Assembly (NCBI GenBank): GCA_016841245.1
Contig: JAENZN010000007.1
Span: forward strand, 62,001-126,000
DNA from: Syntrophomonas sp.
GTDB taxonomy: Bacteria > Bacillota > Syntrophomonadia > Syntrophomonadales > Syntrophomonadaceae
Direction: 5' to 3'
DNA: 64,000 nucleotides
How positions within the stretch are numbered: the first letter of the stretch is position 1; each line of letters starts with the position of its first letter. The position numbers and the translations under genes were made by a program. Of this stretch, positions 45,001 through 52,099 are shown piece by piece. Below the pieces are notes generated by a model. The model was not told the origin of the DNA. It worked only from the letters and a program-made list of their open reading frames with translations, and did no database searches.

Positions 45001-45334
45001 TCCGGGGGGAAGAAAAGGTCACGATATTGCTGGGAAGACCAAAATAAATATCCCACTGCTTCTGTATTACTTTCATAAGTGCGACGACATGTTTGCAGGC
45101 CCCTTCATATTCATAATAAGCCGGGCAATCACAATCATAATCATCAACCAGCAGGTCCTCATTGAAATATACTGCTACATCATAGTGCTCTTCACCAATT
45201 ACAGTGGCCTTAAAACATCGATGGGCTTTATCGAAACTGAGCTTTGTCACCCGAGCTTCAGTATAATACCGTATGCCCCGGTGATAGACCGCACTGCTGC
45301 TGGCTTCATTCTTAATCATTGACTCGCTTAACAT
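42029..45334 (-). CDS. SNF2-family helicase with SWIM zinc finger
   Basis: The 1,101-residue protein starts with a SWIM-type zinc finger (YDCDCPAYYEYEGACKHVV: C68, C70, C80, H82), then about 500 residues of SNF2-associated domain. The ATPase motor fills the C-terminal 460 residues: motif I DDMGLGKTLQVLSL, motif II ILDEAQNIKN, motif III LTGTPIENSL, motif IV region ILVFSQFTSM, motif V LKAGGTGLNLTGA and motif VI QATDRAYRIGQ. Such proteins translocate on duplex DNA or displace bound proteins such as RNA polymerase; several are near defence genes, but none is here. AAGGAG lies 7 nt before the ATG. It is monocistronic. Confidence 0.9.
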   Translation of the reverse strand: MLSESMIKNEASSSAVYHRGIRYYTEARVTKLSFDKAHRCFKATVIGEEHYDVAVYFNEDLLVDDYDCDCPAYYEYEGACKHVVALMKVIQKQWDIYFGLPSNIVTFSSPRRSQLDSRTLQSDHVSARLMDLFEQDLAVGSDLTEKKSEANTILVPTFCLSAIGGRKQHSLEFHIGSIRPYVVKDIPAFLSAYLNQRELYFGKNYTFYPQAAVFDDTSAALLKIIIDAYRDEKYLQGWSSYGYTLGLTFSDKKSMRLTNSMLLRFLELMEDKTFNAYINNYKISGMSIHKGRPPFPLNLQSIPGGIKLSLDLQNQVYYGLDADNRYIYHQGLIYHVDSLFAQTITPLITAFAQKSRPELAIADNDVARFFSTVRPALENVTDIEVEPALEEKYFVEEPEPKVYFDRFQNGIAARIEIQYKTYSLNPALQQTGEAIKNPDGKVLLRSVKKEKQLINVFQQYHFQLLQGSFVQEEEALVFEFLQDALPELEAMAELYYSDDFKARINHNAAVFPGVRMNTGNGLLELSLEYQDISPREFIDLLKSYKMKKNYHRLKNGSFLALDNSELQGVAELIAELDVSSHAIAAGKIQLPSYRAPYLDQAARERGLNVQGNGAFKTLVHDIRESQESDYELPARIQTKLRHYQENGFKWLKSLSAYGFGGILADDMGLGKTLQVLSLLLSDQAKGGQTSLAIVPTSLMYHWQDEARRFTPDLEVVVVAGSQAERREVLGSLGTPDLIVTSYALIKRDLDLYQDLPFRYCILDEAQNIKNPNTQAAKAVKKIQASARFALTGTPIENSLSELWSIFDFLMPGYLLSHNKFKSRYEVPIVKNNQPEAIQELKKHIQPFVMRRMKREVLKELPAKTENKMSNPMTAEQRKLYLAYLMQAQQEFREEVQKHGFDRSQIKILSILTRLRQICCHPSLFIENYTGGSGKLELLMEVLTDAIDSGHRILVFSQFTSMLSLIKTELDRSAISYYYLDGSTPAEQRMKLVHAFNAGQQKVFLISLKAGGTGLNLTGADVVIHYDPWWNPAVEDQATDRAYRIGQKNAVQVIKLISKDSIEEKIFELQEKKKALIDAVIQPGENFLSKMSEEDIRMLFEV

Positions 45335-45876
45335 TTTCTACTCCTTATTGGATAAGATTTTTGACTCAAAATCATTCACCAAATAAATATTAACACCTTT
45401 TTAAATATACTCCCATATACATTCAATACAAATATAATCTAATTATTAATCGCAAAACTTGTTCAGATATATCACAAGCATAATTTTACCCTTAATTCCT
45501 GGTTAATCATAGTCCAAAGCAGTTTGCAGCTGTTACTGAAAACTAGTCAATGCCTTCTTGCTTGCTTGCGTGAAAGCGGGGTAGAAATGTTTAACTGGCA
45601 GGAAGCGTTACAGGAGCCATTCATAATTACGTTTTCCGTAAATAATGCGGCGAATCTGCACGGTGTCACCCTTAACAACAAAAAAGATAAGATAGGCCTG
45701 TTTCTAGGCATAACGCAACTTCTATACTCAATATTTACAGCAATATTTTATCTAAATAATGAGCATTTATCAAAGCCCATTTAGGAAGCTAGCCGGTGTT
45801 ATTCATTGTTTTATGGTAAAGTGCTATGCTACCATATAAGATAGACAGTATACTACAGTAAGGATGGGAGCATGCC
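45335..45876. other. Intergenic, possible operator before the MBL gene
   Basis: No gene supported. An inverted repeat TATGGTA (45812..45818) and TACCATA (45830..45836) lies about 40 bp before the next gene and could be an operator. The part 45481..45551 resembles 41805..41868. Confidence 0.4.
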
Positions 45877-46755
45877 ATGTACGAATTGATCCAGGTGGGA
45901 GAACGAACTTATTATATCGAATGTCCAGCCAAGGTGGGAGTTTATAAAGTAAGCGATAACGACGTCTATCTGGTGGACAGCGGCAATGATAAGGAAGCAG
46001 GACGAAAGATTTTGCGGGTTCTTAAAAACAATGATTGGAACCTGAAAGGGATAATCAATACTCATTCTAATGCCGACCACATTGGCGGCAACAAGTTTCT
46101 GCAGCAGAGAACCGGCTGCCAGATCATTTCCACCCCAATTGAAAACACTATCACCCGGTTCCCCATACTGGAACCCTCATTTCTATATGGAGGCTACCCC
46201 TTTAAGGAGCTACGCAACAAGTTTTTGATGGCCAATGCCAGTGATCCCACCCATAATATCGATGAATATTTGCCCGAGGGCCTGGAGTATATTAAGCTGG
46301 GCGGACATTACTTGGATATGATAGGGTTAAAGACTCCAGATGATGTTCACTTCCTGGCCGACTGTGTTTTCAGCGAAAACATCATTAATAAATACCATCT
46401 GTCTTTTGTTTATGATGTGAGAGCATTCCTGAATACATTGGATACGGTGGAGCAGCTGCAGGCCAGGCTGTTTATTCCTGCCCATGCCGATACCTGCGAA
46501 GACATCCGCCCGCTGGTAAAGGCCAACCGGGATAAAGTTTATGAAATCATCGACCGGATACTTTCAATCTGTATGGATGCCACCGGTTTCGAAGATATTT
46601 TGCAGGCTGTTTTCAATGCCTATGATTTGACCATGGATTTCAACCAGTATGTACTGGTAGGCAGCACGGTGCGTTCTTACCTGTCCTATCTGCATGATGA
46701 AGGCAAAATGGACTGCCTAATAATGGACAACAGAATGTTATGGCAGACCATCTAA
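45877..46755 (+). CDS. Metallo-beta-lactamase-fold hydrolase with altered HxHxDH motif
   Basis: The 292-residue protein has the MBL fold. Metal motif 1 reads THSNADHIGG: His63, Asn65, Asp67, His68, so the second ligand His is Asn. Later ligands are at GGHYLDMIGLKT (His), FLADCVF (Asp) and FIPAHADT (His). The loss of one zinc-1 ligand may still allow one metal or another metal. The N-terminus VGVYKVSDNDVYLVDSGND is typical for hydrolases of this group. The start is ATG after AAGGATGGGAG. Substrate unknown. It converges on the second MBL gene. Confidence 0.8.
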   Translation: MYELIQVGERTYYIECPAKVGVYKVSDNDVYLVDSGNDKEAGRKILRVLKNNDWNLKGIINTHSNADHIGGNKFLQQRTGCQIISTPIENTITRFPILEPSFLYGGYPFKELRNKFLMANASDPTHNIDEYLPEGLEYIKLGGHYLDMIGLKTPDDVHFLADCVFSENIINKYHLSFVYDVRAFLNTLDTVEQLQARLFIPAHADTCEDIRPLVKANRDKVYEIIDRILSICMDATGFEDILQAVFNAYDLTMDFNQYVLVGSTVRSYLSYLHDEGKMDCLIMDNRMLWQTI

Positions 46756-46776
46756 GCGGGCCTGGTTGCTGACAAC

Positions 46777-47949
46777 CTAGGGTTTACATAACCGGCAGGG
46801 TTCATATCCTGCTTCCAGGGCTTCTTCCAGGGTGATCTCCACTGCTTTTTCATCTAAGAAGCTGCAGCCTGCAGCATGATATTTGTTGCTGTTTTCATTG
46901 ACAAATACCAAGTTCTGCAGGTCTGCCTCATCCAGCCCTTCCGGTTCTGCAACTTCTTCACTGCTATTCTCACTTGCTATCATTTCCGGCCAGGTATAAG
47001 TGCCTGGTTCAACGTTAAATGTAATACTATGGCCATCTGACACCGCTGCTATGGAACCCTGTTCATCGGTGCGATATACCGGGATCTCATGGTCTTTAAG
47101 TTTAAGCATGGTTCCCATATGAGGATTTAAATAATGGTTGTCTCTTCCCACACTGATAACTGCTGAATCAGGGTTTACTGCGCTCAGAAATTCATCGGTG
47201 GCAGATGAACTGCTGCCATGCCTTCCTAATTTCAGTACATTAGCTGACAGGTCGTATTCCATATCCAGCATTTCCTGTTCTGAAACCTCCCCTGCATCAC
47301 CGGTAAGTAAAAAAGAGGTTTCTCCATAGATCAGCTTTACCACTATTGAGTAATCGGCTAAAGTATCATAACAGCTGCTGTTCGGAGCAAGTATGGTAAA
47401 GCTGGCATCACCCAGAGTGTAATTTTCCCCTGGTTCCGGTTTGATCGGTTTCATATATCTAGCCAGCAGTTCCATCTGCAGTTCTTTATAAGTCTGGTTC
47501 AAGCAATCTATCTGGGGTATTATAATCCGGCTTATCTCATAGTTTCCGATCAGGTCAATCATTCCTCCGATGTGGTCTTTAAGAGGGTTGGTTCCTATCA
47601 CATAATCCAGCTTTTCTATCCCCTGCTGGTCCAGATATTTCTTTAATCGTACGGAGTTATTTTTAGTGCCGGTGTCGATCAGCATGGCTTTAGATCCATT
47701 TTTGACCAGTATGCTATCTCCCTGGCCAACATCTATGAAATGCACCTCCAGCAGGTTTTCATCCTGAGTTTGCTGTTTAACCCCGCTTGAATCCTGTCCG
47801 CTGCATCCCCCCACTGCCAGTAAAGCAATTATTAAAGCTGCTGAAATTGAAGAATCCCTTAATTTACTCTTGTTAGGCAGAAAATGCAGTTTGCTGTTAA
47901 CTATTAAAATTATCGCTATTAGAACGATTAAAAAATAAATTCCCATCAT
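46777..47949 (-). CDS. ComEC-like MBL-fold lipoprotein with degenerate active site
   Basis: The 390-residue protein starts with a hydrophobic segment and a second one with a lipobox (AALIIALLAVGGCS). The MBL domain resembles the ComEC C-terminal nuclease-like domain (VHFIDVGQGDSILVKNG, AMLIDTGT). The metal motif expected as THPHxDH is TNPLKDH: Asn121 and Leu123 replace two ligand histidines. The usual GHHGS is LGRHGSSSS. It may therefore be non-catalytic or use another site. The last 45 residues (VFVNENSNKYHAAGCSFLDE, ending PCRLCKP) form an Ada-like Cys-rich domain. GGAGGGG precedes the start ATG-ATG. Confidence 0.8.
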   Translation of the reverse strand: MMGIYFLIVLIAIILIVNSKLHFLPNKSKLRDSSISAALIIALLAVGGCSGQDSSGVKQQTQDENLLEVHFIDVGQGDSILVKNGSKAMLIDTGTKNNSVRLKKYLDQQGIEKLDYVIGTNPLKDHIGGMIDLIGNYEISRIIIPQIDCLNQTYKELQMELLARYMKPIKPEPGENYTLGDASFTILAPNSSCYDTLADYSIVVKLIYGETSFLLTGDAGEVSEQEMLDMEYDLSANVLKLGRHGSSSSATDEFLSAVNPDSAVISVGRDNHYLNPHMGTMLKLKDHEIPVYRTDEQGSIAAVSDGHSITFNVEPGTYTWPEMIASENSSEEVAEPEGLDEADLQNLVFVNENSNKYHAAGCSFLDEKAVEITLEEALEAGYEPCRLCKP

Positions 47950-48089
47950 TTTATCCCCTCCAGTAACTCTAATAATTAGACACCTGCCACATTAATCCCT
48001 TTTATGAATCATATTTAAAGTTTTAATATGATTTACCCCTAGACCAGTTTAACTGCTTTTTGTTCGCTATCCTATGGGAATATAAGTTA

Positions 48090-48119
48090 TGGCCCCGGAT
48101 CATCAATAATCCGGGGCCA
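48090..48119. terminator. Terminator hairpin of the VanW gene
   Basis: TGGCCCCGGAT and ATCCGGGGCCA form a perfect 11-bp stem with an 8-nt loop. It lies past the palindrome at 48129..48197, so minus-strand transcripts from the VanW gene meet it second. The T tract is poor. Confidence 0.5.
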
Positions 48120-48128
48120 CATTCACCA

Positions 48129-48197
48129 GGGAAACGGGGACAGGTCCCTTTTCCCTGGCCCAATTTATGTGGGAAAAGGGACCTGTCTCCGTTTCCC
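48129..48197. repeat. Long palindrome, GGGACAGGTCCC type
   Basis: Arms of 27 bp (48129..48155 and 48171..48197) with one mismatch and a 15-nt loop carry GGGGACAGGTCCCTTTTCCC. Sequences of this type recur in Firmicutes and can be linked to REP-associated tyrosine (Y1) transposases. No such transposase is in the window. The element abuts the stop codon of the VanW gene by 7 nt. Confidence 0.7.
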
Positions 48198-48204
48198 GCT
48201 TTCT

Positions 48205-49701
48205 TTACCAGGTTCTGCCACCGCTAACTTGTAATTTGCTATTCTTGCCTGGCATAATACGCTTGCTTAGTATAATATTCTCACTCTCCCACGGAAGAGA
48301 CTGGCTATCAGATATGGCTGCGGTATCTTCCTTCTTAGTCTCAGGCCGCTTAAAATTGACTACTACGCCTGCACTGCCAAGCAAATCAAGTTTAGCAAGC
48401 TCTTCTGGGTTTTCAAGATTCATCTCATTTTCTCCTACATAAAGGAGGCATCCTTGGCCCAGCAGTATTCTGCCGGTGGGATCAAAGAAAGCTGCCAAAC
48501 TGCTAATACAATTATCACTCAGATCGATTTCCTGCAGATGTGGTAAATATGGCAGCAATGGGCTGATATCCCCGATAAGATTGTCAGCCAGGTCGATCGA
48601 GTGTAAATTAGCAGCATATTCTAGTCCTTTCAAACAGCTTATATCTCTGCCGGCTGCGTCTAAGCGAGTCAAATTAAGCAGATCATCATATCTCACTTCA
48701 CCCTCTGGTTTACCCAGAGCATATTTCACAGCTTGTTCCAATCCCGGATCAGGTATAAATACCTGATCATTTTCATAAGATTTCTTTTCCTGCCATCCCT
48801 GGTCAGTATCCTCATTGTTAATGATCACAGCAGGTTTTTGTTTCAGATCTGTTTCAATACTGAGATCGAAAGCGTGGGCCAGGAATGATATAGGAACCAT
48901 GGCATTACCCTCCCATAAAAACACTTCCGATTCCATCGTGATCGGTTCACTTTCTATGGTGGCTGTATCATTCAATACTTCTAATCTAATAACTGATGAG
49001 TGGTATTTTATCGCTATCCTTTGTACAGCACTATCCCAGTGCACTTCTGCCCCCAGGGCCTGCGCTGCTGCTCTTACCGGTACCATAAGAATACCGTCCT
49101 GATTGATTAAAGCTGGGCAGCCATTTATCGCCTGGCCGTTTACCACCATGACCGGTTTCGAATAATCGGGCTGCATCTCCACAATACTGATTTTAAGAGC
49201 ATTGTCAGATACCCCGGCATCTATCCGGATCGGGTTTCCCAAATTATTCCTGAAACGATAGTCTTCTACTCCATACCAGATAGCCGCGTCTTCTCCCTGG
49301 GGAAGATAACTGGTCGGTGCAACATGATTATGCCTCTCTATCACTTCCAGGCCCGAGGCTTTAACCGCCTGGTGAAGAATACTGGCAGTGGTACAGACCC
49401 CACCTCCGATGCTGTAAACTGCCTTTTTGGAGCGGCTGGAAATTATACCAGCTATGAACCCCCGATCCGATGTCCTTTGGCCAACGGTCTGGTTATAGGA
49501 GAATACTTCGCCTGCCTCAATAATACTACCATTCAGATATTTTCCTGCCAGTACCGCATTCTGGGCATTGGCAGGTGAAACCATGCTGGGAATTTTTATC
49601 TGGTATGATCCTCGTTCCAGATTGTCCGCCAGTGATGGGGAGCAAAAAGCCAGCAGCAGTATCAATATCAGCATCACGCCTACCAAAATGTCAATTTCCA
49701 A
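48205..49701 (-). CDS. VanW protein with stalk domain and leucine-rich repeats
   Basis: The 498-residue protein starts at TTG with a signal segment (ILVGVMLILILLLAFCSPSLA). A VanW domain follows: EAGEVFSYNQTVGQRTSDRG, SIGGGVCTTASILHQAVKAS, VIERHNHVAPTSYLPQGEDA, DYRFRNNLGNPI. Then come a stalk domain (DGILMVPVRAAAQALGAEV) and LRR-like turns (LDAAGRDISCLKGLEYA, DLADNLIGDISPLLPYLPHL, IDLSDNCISSL). The start is weak: GGAGG lies farther upstream before a basic KKN stretch in the same frame, and a run of nine A there leaves room for an alternative start. Likely a wall-associated protein; a second VanW protein is at 63366. Confidence 0.8.
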   Translation of the reverse strand: MEIDILVGVMLILILLLAFCSPSLADNLERGSYQIKIPSMVSPANAQNAVLAGKYLNGSIIEAGEVFSYNQTVGQRTSDRGFIAGIISSRSKKAVYSIGGGVCTTASILHQAVKASGLEVIERHNHVAPTSYLPQGEDAAIWYGVEDYRFRNNLGNPIRIDAGVSDNALKISIVEMQPDYSKPVMVVNGQAINGCPALINQDGILMVPVRAAAQALGAEVHWDSAVQRIAIKYHSSVIRLEVLNDTATIESEPITMESEVFLWEGNAMVPISFLAHAFDLSIETDLKQKPAVIINNEDTDQGWQEKKSYENDQVFIPDPGLEQAVKYALGKPEGEVRYDDLLNLTRLDAAGRDISCLKGLEYAANLHSIDLADNLIGDISPLLPYLPHLQEIDLSDNCISSLAAFFDPTGRILLGQGCLLYVGENEMNLENPEELAKLDLLGSAGVVVNFKRPETKKEDTAAISDSQSLPWESENIILSKRIMPGKNSKLQVSGGRTW

Positions 49702-50123
49702 GCAGATATTTTTTTTTCTTACCTCTATCTACCTCCTCCCTCCTGCCCCTTTAACCAGCAAAGACAGGCCCTCTGTTAACAAGAAAAACAACCACTCCGG
49801 TGAATACCAGGTGATTGTTAAATGCGCTCAAACCGGGCGATCTCGCCTGATTAAGACGCGGCAGGAATTATATAACATATATATCTGATTCATTATCTAT
49901 TTATGCTTATTAAATAAAATGTGATCATTTTTGAAGTATACAAGATAGAGTATTAATTGATGCAGCTATTATTTATAGGATTCTCCACCAAGAAGTGTTT
50001 TCTACACGATTCTGCCTCCAAATCAAATGATTTACAGCTAAGATATGCTTAAAACAAAGAAAGTTGAAATAAAAAGGGCTGCCGGTAATGGCAGCCCTTT
50101 TCAAACAATATTAAACGAGGTTA
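49702..50123. other. Intergenic, holds a shared terminator
   Basis: No gene seen. The upstream region of the VanW gene contains GGGAGGAGG. The strong terminator at 50073..50103 lies at the right end. Confidence 0.4.
50073..50103. terminator. Bidirectional terminator
   Basis: AAAGGGCTGCC and GGCAGCCCTTT form a perfect 11-bp stem with a 6-nt loop, with A tract on one side and T on the other. It serves the minus-strand DUF1858 gene. Confidence 0.8.
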
Positions 50124-50324
50124 TTAATTTTTAGGCGCTATCATCTCATTCAATGCTTTTACCATGGCATCAACATCGATTCCATGTCCTACGGCTCCCT
50201 GCTCCAGGGTTTCAAACAGAGCACCGCTGCATCCCAAACATCCCATCTGAAACTGCCCAAACACAGGCAGGGTCTGGGGATATTTCTCAACTATATCTTT
50301 AATAATCATGTCTTTGCTTATCAG
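50124..50324 (-). CDS. DUF1858 protein with CxxC, likely CTG start
   Basis: The protein has 66 residues if it starts at CTG 50322..50324. It reads (M)ISKDMIIKDIVEKYPQTLPV, then FGQFQMGCLGCSGALFETLE. DUF1858 domains usually begin M-I/V-T-K-D-M, which fits this start. AGGAGG lies 9 nt before CTG but 24 nt before the first ATG (50307..50309), which would give a 61-residue form. The CLGC pair suggests a thiol or metal role; these domains occur near hybrid-cluster and redox proteins. Function unknown. Confidence 0.75.
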   Translation of the reverse strand: MISKDMIIKDIVEKYPQTLPVFGQFQMGCLGCSGALFETLEQGAVGHGIDVDAMVKALNEMIAPKN

Positions 50325-50415
50325 TTCAGTTCACCTCCTATCACTATTCTGGTGAAAAAGCTTATCTAATTGTAAGTTTTGTTTATAGGTATTGCAAGTC
50401 ATACAAAATATATCT

Positions 50416-50439
50416 GTGCAAATATTTGTGCAAACATTT
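50416..50439 (+). repeat. Tandem 12-bp repeat upstream of the symporter gene
   Basis: GTGCAAATATTT and GTGCAAACATTT are immediately adjacent and followed by GTATACAAT, a possible -10 at 50441..50448. It may be an operator for the symporter gene that starts 150 bp downstream. Confidence 0.5.
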
Positions 50440-50590
50440 GTATACAATGATTCAGCAGGGATTCTGAGAATTAAAGGCGAATATTAGTATTTGTAGTTTT
50501 TTTCACAGGCCTGATAGGGCAGCAGGTTTGTGCCGTATTTTTAATACGTGGAGATTATAATTTGTTAGAGATAAGAGGAGGATTTTGGTT

Positions 50591-51952
50591 GTGGATTTAT
50601 TTGCTAATTTGATCAGTACCATCAATAGCTTTGTCTGGGGCCCCTGGATGCTGGTGTTTTTGGTAGGTACAGGTGTATTCCTAACCTTAAGGTTGGGGTT
50701 CTGGCAGTTTCAGAGTTTGGGTTATGGCCTCAAACTTGCTTTCACTAAATCGCAGGACGAAGAGTCAGAAGGAGATATTTCTCACTTTCAAGCCTTGATG
50801 ACCGCTCTTGCAGCAACTATTGGAACTGGTAACATTGTGGGTGTTGCAACAGCTGTTATCCTGGGAGGTCCGGGAGCTGTATTCTGGATGTGGATCACAG
50901 CTATATTCGGAATGGCTACCAAATATGGAGAAGCAGTACTGGCAGTTAAATATCGTATTATAGATGAAAATGGCAATATGGCCGGGGGTCCAATGTATTA
51001 CATTGAAAAGGGTCTGGGCTGGAAATGGCTGGCCTGGATATTCGCCCTGTTTGGGGCAGTAGCGGCTTTCGGTATCGGCAACCTGGTACAAACCAATGCC
51101 GTAGCAGGTGCAGTTAGTTCGACTTTTGGAGTAAGTCCATATATTACCGGCATCATCCTGGCTGCTTTAACAGGAATAGTTGTCCTGGGTGGAGTTAAGA
51201 GTATAGGAAAAGCTACCGGGGTTGTAGTTCCTTTCATGGCGGTATTCTATATACTGGCCGGCTTATATATAATAATAGCTAATATTACCCTGGTACCGCA
51301 TGCTTTTGGGGTAATAATCACCCAGGCCTTTACAGCTCAGGCCGGCTTTGGAGCTTTGATTGGAACCACCATAAGATTTGGAGTGGCCAGAGGAGTTTTC
51401 TCCAACGAAGCAGGTCTGGGTTCTGCACCTATAGCTGCAGCTGCTGCCAAAACTGACCACCCCTGTCGGCAGGGTGTGGTATCTATGACCGGTACTTTTC
51501 TTGATACCATAGTTGTATGTTCTATTACCGGGCTGGCTCTGGTAATGTCGGGCTTGTATGTGGGAGCAGATACTTCCGTAGCTGCCTCTCTAACCGGAAA
51601 TGCCTTCGGATTTTTCCTGCCTGGATTCGGAAGTACTCTGGTTACCGTAGCATTGATATTCTTTGCATATTCTACAGTATTGGGCTGGTCTTACTATGGA
51701 GAAAAATGTTTTTATTACCTGGTAGGATATAAAGGCTTGATTCCTTACCGGGTCATATTCTGCATCTGTACATTCCTCGGTGCGATCACCAAAATAAGCA
51801 TAGTATGGGATATTGCGGATACCTTCAATGGGGCTATGGCCATACCTAATTTGATTGCGCTCTTGGCTTTATCATCAGTTATCGTGGCTGAAACCCAGGA
51901 TTTCAAAAAAATCCGGGAAACCGAGAAAAAGAATGAAAAATCCGCTGCCTGA
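50591..51952 (+). CDS. Alanine or glycine:sodium symporter (AGCS family)
   Basis: The 453-residue protein has about 11 membrane segments and AGCS signatures: GTGVFLTLRLGFWQF, ALAATIGTGNIVGVATAVIL, AVFWMWITAIFGMATKYGEA, GGPMYYIEKGLGWKW and RGVFSNEAGLGSAPIAAAAA. The last one is the family's conserved EAGLG(S/M)AP block. It takes up alanine or glycine with sodium. I start at GTG 50591, 9 nt after AGGAGG; a TTG two codons earlier is close to the site. A 130-nt leader shows no glycine riboswitch. A strong terminator follows the stop. Confidence 0.9.
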   Translation: MDLFANLISTINSFVWGPWMLVFLVGTGVFLTLRLGFWQFQSLGYGLKLAFTKSQDEESEGDISHFQALMTALAATIGTGNIVGVATAVILGGPGAVFWMWITAIFGMATKYGEAVLAVKYRIIDENGNMAGGPMYYIEKGLGWKWLAWIFALFGAVAAFGIGNLVQTNAVAGAVSSTFGVSPYITGIILAALTGIVVLGGVKSIGKATGVVVPFMAVFYILAGLYIIIANITLVPHAFGVIITQAFTAQAGFGALIGTTIRFGVARGVFSNEAGLGSAPIAAAAAKTDHPCRQGVVSMTGTFLDTIVVCSITGLALVMSGLYVGADTSVAASLTGNAFGFFLPGFGSTLVTVALIFFAYSTVLGWSYYGEKCFYYLVGYKGLIPYRVIFCICTFLGAITKISIVWDIADTFNGAMAIPNLIALLALSSVIVAETQDFKKIRETEKKNEKSAA

Positions 51953-51987
51953 TTCGATGCAGCGGGGTTAAACTAAACAGATCGATT

Positions 51988-52025
51988 AAAAGCCCCTGAC
52001 AGGATTATCCCGTCAGGGGCTTTTT
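51988..52025. terminator. Bidirectional terminator
   Basis: AAAAGCCCCTGAC and GTCAGGGGCTTTT form a 13-bp stem with an 11-nt loop and flanking A and T tracts. It ends both the symporter gene and, from the other side, the heat-shock operon. Confidence 0.9.
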
Positions 52026-52099
52026 GTCATTGGTCTGTCAGCTTGCTGATTTTCATCGACAAGCTGCAGCGGATACCTGCACCTTTTTATTTTTGACCC

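Noticed and set aside
42029-45334. Phage-defence system around the SNF2 helicase
   Set aside because: SWIM/SNF2 proteins occur in some defence loci, but no partner nuclease, methylase or phospholipase-D gene is next to it.
45524-45784. 86-codon plus-strand frame
   Set aside because: No ribosome site, and it overlaps the flank repeat of the SNF2 gene.
50449-50590. Glycine riboswitch before the AGCS symporter
   Set aside because: Considered because such symporters often carry one, but the conserved aptamer sequences are not present.
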